DNA of 64,000 bases from Erythrobacter sp. ANT-B3C2 (GCA_001683845.1 LXQI01000007.1:1-64000); one strand, 5' to 3'; counted from the stretch's first letter, positions 20,334-30,279 are shown. Notes: generated from the letters alone by a model not told the origin. Translations and numbers: made by a program.

Positions 20334-20612
20334 ATGCAGGCCCGTATCTTCAAGCGCCCCAAGAACGTGATGCAATCTGGCAAGGCGCTGACCGACCAGT
20401 GGATCCTTGCCTTTGTCTCTAACGAGCCGCAACGGCCCGATCCGCTGATGGGCTGGGCCGGCAGCGGCGATACGCGCGGGCAGGTGCAGCTGAAGTTCGC
20501 CAGCAAGGAGGAAGCGCTCGCCTATGCCGGGAAGAACGGGATTGATGCGATGGTCCACGAGCCGCCCCCCCGGCGCCTGAAGCTGCAGGCCTACTCCGAC
20601 AACTTCCGCTGA
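20334..20612 (+). CDS. ETC complex I subunit, NDUFS4-like
   Basis: ARIFKRPKNVMQSGKALTDQWILAFVSNEPQRPDPLMGWAGSGDTRGQVQLKFASKEEALAYA. Confidence 0.93.
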   Translation: MQARIFKRPKNVMQSGKALTDQWILAFVSNEPQRPDPLMGWAGSGDTRGQVQLKFASKEEALAYAGKNGIDAMVHEPPPRRLKLQAYSDNFR

Positions 20613-20682
20613 GTTTGCGCCGGCGTTCAGCGCAGGGCCGCTCGTGTTGCAATCCTGCGAGCATTTCGCCATATCGGTGGCG

Positions 20683-20768
20683 GGAGTCGGGTGGACGTTC
20701 GCGTCCGCCAACCTGGTCAGGTCCGGAAGGAAGCAGCCACAACGGATGGCAGCGGGTCGCCCGGCTCC
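20683..20768 (+). ncRNA. ffs: Signal recognition particle RNA (small bacterial type)
   Basis: GGAGTCGGG...AACCTGGTCAGGTCCGGAAGGAAGCAGCCACAACGGATGGCAGCGGGTC...CCCGGCTCC contains the conserved SRP apical loop core and a closing 9-bp stem. Confidence 0.95.
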
Positions 20769-20826
20769 TATTTTCATGCCAATCGCGCCATGACAAGCGG
20801 CCCGATCATGCCTAGCTTGGCGGCCG

Positions 20827-22638
20827 ATGAGTGATTCCGGCGATATGTTCGGTGCCCCGCCAACCCAGGGGGAGGAGAAACCCGCGAGCGCTTCCGAGCT
20901 GGAGGCGGCCGGCCAGTCTGTGCTGTTCGGCCAGCCGCCAGAAGCACCCGTCGCCCCTGCCAAGCCGCCCGCGCCTTGCCCTGAGCCTTCACCCCAGACT
21001 TCGCCCGCCCCTGCGCCGATGCAGGCCTATCGCGTGCTTGCGCGGAAATACCGGCCGCAGACCTTCAGCCAGTTGATCGGGCAGGAGCCGATGGTGAAGA
21101 CGCTCGCCAATGCGATCGAGCGCGGGCGGCTGGCGCATGCCTTCCTGATGACCGGCGTGCGCGGGGTGGGCAAGACCTCCACCGCGCGGCTGATCGCCAA
21201 GGCGCTGAATTGCATCGGTCCCGATGGGCAGGGCGGGCCGACGATCGACCCATGCGGGCTGTGCGAGCCGTGCCGCGCCATTGCCGAGGGCCGGCACATC
21301 GACGTGATCGAGATGGATGCGGCCAGCCACACCGGCGTCGACGATGTGCGCGAAATTATCGAGGCGGTGCGCTACGCTGCGGTGAGCGCGCGCTACAAAA
21401 TCTACATCATCGACGAAGTCCACATGCTCAGCCGCCATGCCTTCAATGCCTTGCTGAAGACTCTTGAGGAGCCGCCGGCGCATGTGAAGTTCCTGTTCGC
21501 CACCACTGAGGTGGAGAAACTGCCGGTCACGGTGCTCAGCCGCACCCAGCGCTTCGACCTGCGGCGGATTCCCGCGCCGATGTTGCAGGAGCACTTCGCC
21601 AGCATCTGCCGCCAGGAAGCGGTCGAGGCCGAGGAGGAGGCGCTGGCGATGATCGCCGCCGCGGCCGAAGGCTCGGTGCGCGACGGGCTCTCGATCCTCG
21701 ACCAGGCAATCGCCCATGCCGACGTGGAGCGCGACAGCGATGCCGCCCTGGTCACCGCCGGCCGGGTGCGCGACATGCTCGGCCTCGCCGACAAATCCGG
21801 CCGCCGCCGCCTTTTCACTGCCTTGCTGGAGGGAGAGCCGGCGGCGATGCTGGACGAGGTGGAGCGGCAATATGGGCTCGGTGTCGATCCGCTGGCGCTG
21901 CTGCGCTCGCTGTTGGCGCTGACTCACCGCATCGCGCTCGCGCAGGTCGGCGGAGGCGAGGCGGAGGCGCCGACGCTGGAGGAGCGGCGCGACATCGGGG
22001 GCTGGTCGGCGCGGCTCTCGGCCGGCCAGGTCCATCGGTTGTGGCAGCTGCTGCTCAAGGGGCACGATGAGGTGAAGACCGCGCCCGACCCGCTGGTGGC
22101 AGCGCAGATGGCGCTGCTTCGGGTGCTGCACGCGGCCGATTTGCCCGATCCCGGTACGCTGGCGCGGCAGTTCGAGCGAATGGCGGCCGAGGCCGGACCG
22201 GCGGTAGCTTCCGGCGATAGCGGACCCTCGGCCGCGCCGCTGGCCGCGCTCGACTGGCGAGGGCTATGCGGGCAGGTTGAGGACGCCGGCATGCTGCGCG
22301 TCGCCAATACGATGCGCGACTGGCTGCGGGTGATCGAGCTCGCGCCCGGCCGACTGGCCTATGCGCTGGCGCCGGGGCTGTTGGACGATCCCGCGCAATC
22401 GGTGCGCGAGGCGCTGCGGCAGGTCACCGGCGAGGGCTGGATCGTCGAATGCGGATCGGATGGGGGCACCCCGTCGTTGCGCGAGCAGGACGAGGCCGAA
22501 CGGCAGGCGCAAGCCGATCGCATCCGCCTTGCACCGCTGGTACAAGCCGCGCTCGCCGCCTTCCCCGGCGCCGAGCTGATCGAACAGGATACACCGCCCG
22601 ATCCAGGGCGTGGCGAGAGGAACTGGAGACGGGCATGA
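20827..22638 (+). CDS. dnaX: DNA polymerase III subunit gamma/tau
   Basis: YRPQTFSQLIGQEPMVKTLANAIERGRLAHAFLMTGVRGVGKTSTARLIAKALNC; IDEVHMLSRHAFNALLKTLEEPP. Confidence 0.98.
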   Translation: MSDSGDMFGAPPTQGEEKPASASELEAAGQSVLFGQPPEAPVAPAKPPAPCPEPSPQTSPAPAPMQAYRVLARKYRPQTFSQLIGQEPMVKTLANAIERGRLAHAFLMTGVRGVGKTSTARLIAKALNCIGPDGQGGPTIDPCGLCEPCRAIAEGRHIDVIEMDAASHTGVDDVREIIEAVRYAAVSARYKIYIIDEVHMLSRHAFNALLKTLEEPPAHVKFLFATTEVEKLPVTVLSRTQRFDLRRIPAPMLQEHFASICRQEAVEAEEEALAMIAAAAEGSVRDGLSILDQAIAHADVERDSDAALVTAGRVRDMLGLADKSGRRRLFTALLEGEPAAMLDEVERQYGLGVDPLALLRSLLALTHRIALAQVGGGEAEAPTLEERRDIGGWSARLSAGQVHRLWQLLLKGHDEVKTAPDPLVAAQMALLRVLHAADLPDPGTLARQFERMAAEAGPAVASGDSGPSAAPLAALDWRGLCGQVEDAGMLRVANTMRDWLRVIELAPGRLAYALAPGLLDDPAQSVREALRQVTGEGWIVECGSDGGTPSLREQDEAERQAQADRIRLAPLVQAALAAFPGAELIEQDTPPDPGRGERNWRRA

Positions 22639-22976
22639 AGTCAATGGAAGAGATGATGCAGGCGGCGCAAGCGGCGGCCGAGACCATACAAAAGCAGATG
22701 AACGAAGCGCAGGCCAAGCTTGATTCGATCGAGGTCGAGGGCACAGCGGGTGGCGGGCTGGTCAAGGTGCGCTGCACCGCCAAGGGGCGCATGCTGGGCG
22801 TGTCGATCGACGACAGCCTGATCGTGCCCGAAGACAAGCAGATGCTGGAGGATCTGGTCGCCGCCGCGTTCAACGATGCGCGCGGCAAGGCCGACCGAGC
22901 GGCCAACGAGCAGATGCAGAACATCCAGTCGGGCATGGGCCTGCCGCCGGGCTTCAACATTCCGGGCCTCGGTTGA
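22635..22976 (+). CDS. YbaB/EbfC family nucleoid-associated protein
   Basis: MQAAQAAAETIQKQMNEAQAKLDSIEVEGTAGGGLVKVRCTAKGRMLGVSID; overlaps the dnaX stop (ATGA). Confidence 0.96.
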   Translation: MKSMEEMMQAAQAAAETIQKQMNEAQAKLDSIEVEGTAGGGLVKVRCTAKGRMLGVSIDDSLIVPEDKQMLEDLVAAAFNDARGKADRAANEQMQNIQSGMGLPPGFNIPGLG

Positions 22977-22998
22977 TCCGCGGCTGATCCCGCGCTGA

Positions 22999-23850
22999 TC
23001 AACGTTCCACTCGCATTCGCCGACGGGACTGCGCAGGTGGCGAGGAGGGCAGCGGCAGTCGGTTGGCCATCCGGGCGAGGGCGGTGACGGCAAGCTGCTC
23101 GTGCATCCACAAAGTGGTGTCACCCAGCCTGAGCTTCGTGCTGACCTGCGGCGGCACGATGGCCAGTGCCGCCTTGACCAATAGCGCTTGAAGCGGGCGC
23201 AGCGGCAGCGGCAGGATCGCGCTCCGGCGCATGATGGCGAGGAATTCGGCGAGCGCCTCCGATGGCTCCAGCTCCGGCAGCATACCGGCGAGCAGCGCCT
23301 CCCATTCTGCCCAGCAACGGGGCATGCCGGTGGCCCCGAACAGCTGCGCCGGTGGTTGGCCCTCGGCGAAGATGGCTGAGCGTCCGGCCGCATCCAGCGG
23401 TGCGACGTAGCTGTGGAAGGCCTGCGCGAAGCCATAAGTGGCGGTCGCCTGCACCCAGTCGAGCAGGCGCGGATCGCTGGCGGCGTAGGCGCGCCCGTCG
23501 GGCAAATGGCCGCTCACCCTCCCGTGCAGCGCCACCACCCGCTCGATCATCGTCGCCGCCACATCGCGCGGGGCGTAGACGGTGATCATCGCCGCCGCGC
23601 CCGTGCGCCGCAGGCGGGTGAGCGGATCGGCGCGGAAGCTGCTGTGGTTCCAAACGCCCGCGCGCACCTGCGGCTGTGCCAGTTCCAGCACCACCGCCGT
23701 CACTCCGCCGATGAACAGGCTAACCGGGCTGGCGAAGACCCGCCAGGATACCGAATTCGCCGCCGCCAGTGCCTCGGCTCCGGGTGGATCTGCGAAATTC
23801 AACGCCAGCCCGGGCGGCGGTTCCAGCAATGTGGCGAAGGGGTGCCTCAT
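22999..23850 (-). CDS. Oxygenase MpaB family (DUF2236) protein
   Basis: NSVSWRVFASPVSLFIGGVTAVVLELAQPQVRAGVWNHSSFRADPLTRLRRTGAAAMITVYAP; WVQATATYGFAQAFHSYVAPL. Confidence 0.88.
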   Translation of the reverse strand: MRHPFATLLEPPPGLALNFADPPGAEALAAANSVSWRVFASPVSLFIGGVTAVVLELAQPQVRAGVWNHSSFRADPLTRLRRTGAAAMITVYAPRDVAATMIERVVALHGRVSGHLPDGRAYAASDPRLLDWVQATATYGFAQAFHSYVAPLDAAGRSAIFAEGQPPAQLFGATGMPRCWAEWEALLAGMLPELEPSEALAEFLAIMRRSAILPLPLRPLQALLVKAALAIVPPQVSTKLRLGDTTLWMHEQLAVTALARMANRLPLPSSPPAQSRRRMRVER

Positions 23851-23993
23851 GCGCACTTCATTAGCGCAGCAACGCCGCTGCAGCGACCGGTTCACACCTT
23901 CGGCGGCCCCGTGCATTGCAGCCTTCGGGGCTCCGCCCCATATTCCAGCCAAGCGCGGGGCCCTGGCGGCCCGCACCACAGACGGACCGTGTC

Positions 23994-26384
23994 ATGACAG
24001 CCTATCCCCTGCTTCCACTTCGCGACATCGTGGTGTTCCCCGGAATGGTCGTGCCGCTGTTCGTGGGGCGCGACAAGTCGGTGGCGGCGCTCGATGCGGC
24101 GATGGACGGCAACAAGGACATTTTCCTGCTTTCGCAGCTCGACCCTGCGTGCGACGATCCCGCGGCGGATGATCTCTACGACGTGGGGGTGATCGCCCAG
24201 GTGCTGCAGCTGCTCAAGCTGCCCGATGGCACGGTGCGCGTTCTGGTCGAGGGGCAGGCCCGGGCGAAGCTCGTCTCGCTGGCCGAGGAGGGCGAGCATG
24301 TCTCGGCCGAGATCGAGCCCTACGAGGAAGCGGCGCCGGAGGGCGCCGAAGGCGCGGCGATGATGCGCTCCGCGCTCGAGCAGTTCGCCGATTACGCCAA
24401 GCACAACAAGAAGCTGCCCGATGATATCGAGGAGGAGCTGGCCCAGATCGACGATGCCGGCCGGCTGGCCGACGCCATCGCCGCCGCGCTTTCCGCCAAG
24501 GTGGGCACCAAGCAATCGCTGTTGACCGAGGGCGATGCGGTCAAGCGGCTGGAGATGCTGTTCTCGATCATGGAGGGCGAGCTTTCGGTCCTGCAGGTGG
24601 AACGCAAGATCCGCGGCCGCGTGAAGCGGCAGATGGAGAAGACCCAGCGCGAATATTACCTCAACGAGCAGCTAAAGGCGATCCAGAACGAGCTGGGCGG
24701 CGGCGAGGAGGGCGAGGTCAACGAACTCGCCGAACTGGCGCAGAAGATCGAGAGCACCAAGCTCTCGGCCGAGGCGCGGACCAAGGCGCTGGCCGAACTC
24801 AAGAAGCTCAAGAGCATGCAGCCGATGAGCGCCGAGGCCACCGTGGTGCGCAATTACCTGGACGTGCTGCTGGGCTTGCCATGGGGGAAGAAGAGCCGGC
24901 TGAAGAAGGATATTGGCAAGGCGCAAAGCGTGCTCGACGAGGATCATTACGCGCTCGACAAGGTCAAGGACCGGATCGTGGAATACCTCGCCGTGCAGGC
25001 GCGGACCAACCAGCTCAAGGGCCCGATCCTGTGCCTTGTTGGCCCGCCGGGCGTGGGCAAGACGAGCCTGGGCAAGTCGATCGCGCGAGCCTGCGGCCGC
25101 GAGTTCATCCGGCAATCATTGGGCGGCGTGCGTGACGAGGCGGAGATCCGCGGCCACCGGCGCACTTATATTGGCTCGCTGCCGGGAAAGATCGTCAGCA
25201 ACCTCAAGAAGGCCGGCGCGTCCAACCCCCTGTTCCTGCTCGACGAAATCGACAAGCTGGGGCAGGATTTCCGCGGCGATCCGGCCAGCGCGCTACTGGA
25301 AGTGCTCGACCCCGAGCAGAACGCCAAGTTCCAGGACCATTATCTGGAGCTGGACATCGACCTCAGTGACATCATGTTCGTTTGCACCGCGAACAGCCTC
25401 AACCTGCCGCAGCCGCTGCTCGACAGGATGGAGATCATCCGGCTGGAGGGCTACACCGAGGACGAGAAGGTGGAGATCGCCCAGCGCCACCTCATCGAGA
25501 AGCAGGCCAAGGCGCACGGGCTGACCGAGGGCGAGTTCGCGCTGACCGAGGAAGCCCTGCGCGACCTCATCCGCTATTACACCCGCGAGGCTGGGGTGCG
25601 GACGCTGGAGCGCGAAATCGCCCGGCTGTCGAGAAAGTCTCTTCGCCGCATTCTCGAAAAACAGGCGGAAAGTGTGACGATCACGCCCGAGAACCTTGGC
25701 GAGTTCGCGGGCGTTCGCAAGTTCCGCCACGGCAAATCCGACGAGGACGCGCAGGTCGGTGCGGTGACCGGCCTCGCCTGGACCGAGGTGGGCGGCGAGT
25801 TGCTGACGATCGAGAGCGTGACCACGCCGGGCAAGGGCGAGATCAAGACCACCGGCAAGCTCGGCGAGGTGATGACCGAGAGCGTCGCCGCGGCGTTCAG
25901 CTTCGTCAAGGCGCGCGCGCCGGCCTATGGCATCAAGCCATCGATTTTCCAGCGCAAGAACATTCACATCCATCTGCCCGAGGGCGCGGTGCCTAAGGAC
26001 GGGCCGAGCGCGGGCGTGGGCATGGTGACCTCGATCGTCTCCACGCTGACCGGCATCGCCGTGCGGCCCGACGTTGCAATGACCGGCGAGGTGACGCTGC
26101 GCGGGCGCGTGCTGCCGATCGGCGGGCTCAAGGAAAAGCTGCTGGCGGCGCTGCGCGGTGGCATTCGCACCGTGCTGATCCCGGCGGAGAACGAGAAGGA
26201 CCTGGCCGAGATTCCCGCCAATGTGAAGGAGGGGCTGGAAATCATCGCAGTCGAGCATGTCGACCAGGTGCTCGCCCATGCGTTGACCACGATGCCGGCC
26301 GCGATCGAGTGGACCGAGGCCGACGACCTGGCGAGCCAGCCGCCGCATCCGGGCGCACCGCCCCCCGTCCAGGTCGCGCACTGA
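23994..26384 (+). CDS. lon: ATP-dependent endopeptidase La
   Basis: [42 protein letters not shown]; catalytic [11 protein letters not shown]. Confidence 0.99.
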   Translation: MTAYPLLPLRDIVVFPGMVVPLFVGRDKSVAALDAAMDGNKDIFLLSQLDPACDDPAADDLYDVGVIAQVLQLLKLPDGTVRVLVEGQARAKLVSLAEEGEHVSAEIEPYEEAAPEGAEGAAMMRSALEQFADYAKHNKKLPDDIEEELAQIDDAGRLADAIAAALSAKVGTKQSLLTEGDAVKRLEMLFSIMEGELSVLQVERKIRGRVKRQMEKTQREYYLNEQLKAIQNELGGGEEGEVNELAELAQKIESTKLSAEARTKALAELKKLKSMQPMSAEATVVRNYLDVLLGLPWGKKSRLKKDIGKAQSVLDEDHYALDKVKDRIVEYLAVQARTNQLKGPILCLVGPPGVGKTSLGKSIARACGREFIRQSLGGVRDEAEIRGHRRTYIGSLPGKIVSNLKKAGASNPLFLLDEIDKLGQDFRGDPASALLEVLDPEQNAKFQDHYLELDIDLSDIMFVCTANSLNLPQPLLDRMEIIRLEGYTEDEKVEIAQRHLIEKQAKAHGLTEGEFALTEEALRDLIRYYTREAGVRTLEREIARLSRKSLRRILEKQAESVTITPENLGEFAGVRKFRHGKSDEDAQVGAVTGLAWTEVGGELLTIESVTTPGKGEIKTTGKLGEVMTESVAAAFSFVKARAPAYGIKPSIFQRKNIHIHLPEGAVPKDGPSAGVGMVTSIVSTLTGIAVRPDVAMTGEVTLRGRVLPIGGLKEKLLAALRGGIRTVLIPAENEKDLAEIPANVKEGLEIIAVEHVDQVLAHALTTMPAAIEWTEADDLASQPPHPGAPPPVQVAH

Positions 26385-26578
26385 GAGGGCTTCGCGACGG
26401 GAGGGGCCTGCTCGACGGCGAAGGGTGGGCCCGCGCCCTGCGCGGGCTTTTCCCGGTATGGCAAAATGCGCGAGTGAACTTGCGACAGCCGCGCTGTCAT
26501 GGTTTTGCAGCAATTCCATCGGGATGCCGATCAAGCGGCTCTAAAGCAGGGTTTGGCTTTGACTCGGGGGGAAAAAAT

Positions 26579-26600
26579 CGCTCAATTCGCGGAATTAGCG
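26579..26600. promoter_or_regulatory. Near-palindrome CGCT-C-AATTC-GCG-GAATT-AGCG upstream of HU
   Basis: Arms CGCT(C)AATTC / GAATTAGCG with one unpaired base, 48 bp before the HU ATG. Confidence 0.4.
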
Positions 26601-26647
26601 CAGCAGGCTGTGTTGCCGATATCGCAGAGGAGGGGGTTCACTCGCAC

Positions 26648-26920
26648 ATGAACAAGAACGAATTGATCGGTGCCGTCGCCGATGCCAGCGGGCTGTCGCG
26701 CAGCGATGCCACCAAGGCGGTGGAAAGCGTGTTCGAGACCATCACCGGCACGCTGTCGAAGGGGGACGAGGTGCGGCTGGTCGGCTTCGGAACGTTTTCC
26801 GTTGCCAAGCGCAAGGCATCCACTGGGCGCAACCCGCGCACCGGCGAGCCGATGACGATCAAGGCATCGACCCAGCCCAAGTTCAAAGCTGGTAAGGTGC
26901 TCAAGGATTCGGTGAACTGA
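26648..26920 (+). CDS. HU family DNA-binding protein
   Basis: MNKNELIGAVADASGLSRSDATKAVESVFETITGTLSKGDEVRLVGFGTFSVAKRKASTGRNPRTGE. Confidence 0.98.
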   Translation: MNKNELIGAVADASGLSRSDATKAVESVFETITGTLSKGDEVRLVGFGTFSVAKRKASTGRNPRTGEPMTIKASTQPKFKAGKVLKDSVN

Positions 26921-26946
26921 CTTGGGCCCACTAGGTCTAGAAGTCG

Positions 26947-26977
26947 AAAAGGCCGTTCCGGGTGGAGCGGCCCTTTC
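26947..26977. terminator. Bidirectional intrinsic terminator between HU and the convergent RNA methyltransferase
   Basis: aaaa-GGCCGTTCC-gggt-GGAGCGGCC-cttt; 9-bp stem with one G:U, T tract on each strand. Confidence 0.75.
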
Positions 26978-26992
26978 GCTTGGGGCAACCGC

Positions 26993-27781
26993 CTAGCGCG
27001 TCGCTACCGCATACAGGGCGATCGCCGCAGCATTGGAGACATTGAGGCTCTCCATCGCCCCACTCATCGGCAGCCGGGCGAGCGCATCGCAATGAGCGGC
27101 GATATTCTGCCGCAGCCCATCGCCCTCCGCCCCGAGCACCAGCGCCACGGGGCCGGCGGGCAGCGCCTCGCCAAACAGCAGATCGGCCTCGCCGGCGAGC
27201 CCGAGCCGCCAATAGCCGGCCTCGGCTATCTCCTCCAGCGCGCGAGCGAGGTTCACCACCCGCACCCAGGGCACAATCTCCAGCGCGCCGGAGGCCGATT
27301 TGGCCACCACCCCGCTTTCGGGCGGGGCGTGCCGATCCTGCGTCACCAACGCGGCCGCACCGAACGCGGCGGCCGAGCGCAGGATGGCGCCCAAATTGTG
27401 CGGATCGGTCACCTGGTCGAGCACCACCAGCGGCCGGGCCGCCTTGCCCTCTAGCAGATCGGCCAGGTGAAGTTCCTTCAGCGGCTCGCATTCGAGCACC
27501 AGCCCCTGGTGCGGCGCGTCCCGCGCGACCAGCCGGGCAAGATCGGGCGCTTCGGCGAATTCGAGCGGGAAGTTGCGCGGCAGTTCGCCATCGAGCGAGG
27601 CGATCCCCTCGCGCGTGGCCCACAGCTTGCGGTGTTGCCGCCCGGGATTGCGCAGCGCCGCCTCCACCGCGTGGCGGCCCCACAGGCGCACATTGCCCTG
27701 CGTTGCCCTGCCGGAGCCGCGGCCCCCCTGCATCCGCCCCGCGCGCCCGCGCAGGTTCCGCTTCTCGTCACGCTTCGCCAT
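26993..27781 (-). CDS. rlmB: 23S rRNA (guanosine 2'-O)-methyltransferase, TrmH/RlmB (SpoU) family
   Basis: LVVLDQVTDPHNLGAILRSAAAFGAAALVTQDRHAP; LGAEGDGLRQ; MSGAMESLNVSNAAAIALY. Confidence 0.93.
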   Translation of the reverse strand: MAKRDEKRNLRGRAGRMQGGRGSGRATQGNVRLWGRHAVEAALRNPGRQHRKLWATREGIASLDGELPRNFPLEFAEAPDLARLVARDAPHQGLVLECEPLKELHLADLLEGKAARPLVVLDQVTDPHNLGAILRSAAAFGAAALVTQDRHAPPESGVVAKSASGALEIVPWVRVVNLARALEEIAEAGYWRLGLAGEADLLFGEALPAGPVALVLGAEGDGLRQNIAAHCDALARLPMSGAMESLNVSNAAAIALYAVATR

Positions 27782-27914
27782 GGCTGGCGCTCCTGCCAGC
27801 GCCACCATTGACAGGCAAGCGCGGCTTCGCCATGGACCCGCGCACTCGGCCGGGCGGTCCCTCGCAACAGGGCCAATACCCTTGCGGATTTCTCCCGCTT
27901 CCGGCTCATCCGGT

Positions 27915-28000
27915 GGACAGGTGGCCGAGTGGTTAAAGGCAGCAGACTGTAAATCTGCCCGTGCAAGCGTACGCTGGTTCGAATCCAGCCCTGTCCACCA
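27915..28000 (+). tRNA. tRNA-Tyr (anticodon GTA), CCA encoded
   Basis: GGACAGGTGGCCGAGTGGTTAAAGGCAGCAGACTGTAAATCTGCCCGTGCAAGCGTACGCTGGTTCGAATCCAGCCCTGTCCACCA; long variable arm. Confidence 0.97.
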
Positions 28001-28358
28001 GCCGGCCTACTTGGTCAGCCGAACGCCTGCACACGGCGCTCGGGCATTCGCGGATGGGCGTCAATCGAGCTCGGGCACCCAGCCGGATCCGCCAATTCCC
28101 GGCCGGCCGCAGTGGCGAGAAACAGGCGGTTCTTCCGGCTCCGTCCGTCGCTACCCGTCGATCAATTCAGGAAATTGGATCGTGTTCGAATGCTTCCCGC
28201 ACCTCCGGCTGGCGTGGAAACTGCAGGCTGACCAGCGCCGGCCGGGCTCGACGGCTGCCACCACGTTCCCCGATCGTTTCGGTGGGTCGTTCAGCGGGTT
28301 GCCCGGCGCAACGCCTCAACGCCTTGTTACGAGCGGCTGCAAGCCCTAGGACGGGCCG

Positions 28359-29111
28359 ATGGCCGGAGAATTGCGCGATAACAGGGGCCGCGGCGAGGCC
28401 GGGTGGTCGTGGCCCGCCATTCATCCCGAAGGGCGGCGTTTTGGTCTGATCGCGGTCGGCATTGCGCTCGTCTTCCTGCTGCTGTTCGATTGGGAGATCA
28501 TCGGCTGGCCGTTGATGATGTTGGCCGCCGGTGTGTTCGCCTTCTTCCGTGACCCCGAAAGGGTGGTGCCGCAAGGCGACGATCTGGTGGTTTCGCCAGC
28601 CGATGGCCTCGTCACGCAGATCGTCCGCATGGCGCCACCGATCGAACTGCAGGGCGCCGATGCCGAAGGGCGGCCGGGGCTGGGCAGCGAACCGGTAACG
28701 CGCATCTCGATCTTCATGACGGTGTTCGACGTGCACATCAACCGCGCGCCGGTGGGCGGCACGGTGCGCCGCGTGATCTACATCCCCGGCACCTTCATCA
28801 ACGCCGATCTCGACAAGGCAAGCGATGACAACGAGCGCCAGCACGTGTTGATCGAGCCGCCCGCCGGCCCACCGATCGCCTGCACCCAGATCGCCGGCTT
28901 CATCGCGCGCCGCATCGTGCCGTTCGTCAAGCCGGGGGACATTCTCGCAACCGGCCAGCGGATCGGGCTGATCCGCTTCGGCAGCCGGGTCGATGTCTAC
29001 CTGCCTGAAGGAACCGACCCACGGGTGGTGCTGGGCCAGACGATGGTCGCCGGTGAGACGGTGCTGGCGGAACTGGGGCAACAGCGGCTGATCGAAGGCG
29101 TCAACCAGTGA
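28359..29111 (+). CDS. psd: Phosphatidylserine decarboxylase
   Basis: FFRDPERVVPQGDDLVVSPADGLVTQI; FMTVFDVHINRAPVGGTV; C-terminal FGSRVDVYLP. Confidence 0.96.
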   Translation: MAGELRDNRGRGEAGWSWPAIHPEGRRFGLIAVGIALVFLLLFDWEIIGWPLMMLAAGVFAFFRDPERVVPQGDDLVVSPADGLVTQIVRMAPPIELQGADAEGRPGLGSEPVTRISIFMTVFDVHINRAPVGGTVRRVIYIPGTFINADLDKASDDNERQHVLIEPPAGPPIACTQIAGFIARRIVPFVKPGDILATGQRIGLIRFGSRVDVYLPEGTDPRVVLGQTMVAGETVLAELGQQRLIEGVNQ

Positions 29112-29965
29112 ACAGCCGTCGGGTCACCGACGATCCGCGCCTGCATGTCGGCAAGGACGGCCGAATGGGCCCGAAGGCGAGCGAGGACGAGGATAGCGAG
29201 GTGGCTAGAGGTCGGCCCGGCCTGTCGCTGCGCGCCGTGGTGCCCAACGCGATCACTGCCGCGGCGCTTTGTTCGGGCCTCACCGGCGTGCGCTTCGGCA
29301 TCGCCGGCGATTGGGACAAGGCGATCTTCGCCATCGTGCTCGCGGGCGTGCTCGACGGCCTGGACGGGCGCATCGCCCGGCTGCTGAAGGCGCAGAGCCG
29401 CTTCGGCGCAGAGCTCGACAGTTTGGCCGATTCGCTCAGTTTCGGCATGGCACCCGCCCTGCTGCTGTTCCTCTGGTCGCTGCAGGATCTGCCGCGCTTC
29501 GGCTGGTTTGCCAGCCTCGCCTTCGCGATCTGCTGCGCGCTTCGCCTCGCCCGGTTCAATGCGCAGATCGATACCGAGGAGCAGCCGCACAAATCAAACG
29601 GCTTCCTCACCGGCGTTCCGGCGCCAGTCGCGGCCGGGTTGGCCTTTCTGCCGCTCTATCTGTGGCTGGCGAGCGGTGAGGATGCGTTCCGCGAGCCGTG
29701 GCTGGTGGCGCTGTGGGTGACCGCCATTGCCGCGCTGATGATCTCCAACCTCGCTACGCTCAGCTGGACCTCGCTGCGTCCGCGCGCCAGCGTGCGGCTG
29801 GTGGCGATTGCGCTGGCCGGCCTCTTCTTCGCCGCACTGCTGACCGAAACCTGGTGGACCCTCGCTGCGATCTCGATCGGCTATTTGGCAATGATGCCCT
29901 ACGGCATGCTCCGCTATCGCCGGATCAGGCGGCAGCGCGCCGCGATGGAGCGGCCGGCCATCTGA
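29108..29965 (+). CDS. pssA: CDP-diacylglycerol--serine O-phosphatidyltransferase
   Basis: VPNAITAAALCSGLTGVRFGIAGDWDKA; DGLDGRIARLLKAQSRFGAELDSLADSLSFG. Confidence 0.96.
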   Translation: MNSRRVTDDPRLHVGKDGRMGPKASEDEDSEVARGRPGLSLRAVVPNAITAAALCSGLTGVRFGIAGDWDKAIFAIVLAGVLDGLDGRIARLLKAQSRFGAELDSLADSLSFGMAPALLLFLWSLQDLPRFGWFASLAFAICCALRLARFNAQIDTEEQPHKSNGFLTGVPAPVAAGLAFLPLYLWLASGEDAFREPWLVALWVTAIAALMISNLATLSWTSLRPRASVRLVAIALAGLFFAALLTETWWTLAAISIGYLAMMPYGMLRYRRIRRQRAAMERPAI

Positions 29966-30155
29966 GCCCCGAGCCCCGAGCCGAGTCGGGCGTTAGCTCG
30001 CCTTTGCCAGTGGCACTGCCACCACGCTCCGCCCGCTCCTGAACCTCCAGCAGTGCAAGCGCGAGCACGAACCCGCTGCGCGCGGAGAGCCACACCACGG
30101 CGAGGGCCAGCGCGGCGGCAAGGCCGAACAGGAGCGAGATAAGAGCGGCGACCAT
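29925..30155 (-). CDS. Putative small membrane protein, candidate SOS-regulated ORF
   Basis: MVAALISLLFGLAAALALAVVWLSARSGFVLALALLEVQERAERGG...; hydrophobic N-terminus, GGAG 9 nt before ATG, downstream of a LexA-box promoter on the same strand. Overlaps the pssA end antisense. Confidence 0.5.
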   Translation of the reverse strand: MVAALISLLFGLAAALALAVVWLSARSGFVLALALLEVQERAERGGSATGKGELTPDSARGSGLRWPAAPSRRAAA

Positions 30156-30250
30156 TCTGGCGAACTCCGGCTGTGGCCCCCTGCTTACGCCGGGGAAGAC
30201 CCATGACGAAACCGAGCGGGTGTTAATCTTCTGCTTACGACTCGGATGCT

Positions 30251-30279
30251 ATTGTTCTCCGTTTGTTCTTTTCTGTCAA
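30251..30279 (-). promoter_or_regulatory. Sigma70-type promoter with embedded alphaproteobacterial LexA (SOS) box
   Basis: Minus strand TTGACA-GAAAAGAACAAACGGAG-AACAAT (17-nt spacer) with GAAC-AAACGGA-GAAC (plus 30254-30268, GTTCN7GTTC) inside. Confidence 0.75.

Noticed and set aside
29914-30204. 96-aa minus-strand ORF MGLPRRKQGATAGVRQ... as the SOS-promoter product
   Set aside because: Arg-rich translation without domain-like character; the overlapping 76-aa hydrophobic ORF with an SD is more credible, although neither is proven.
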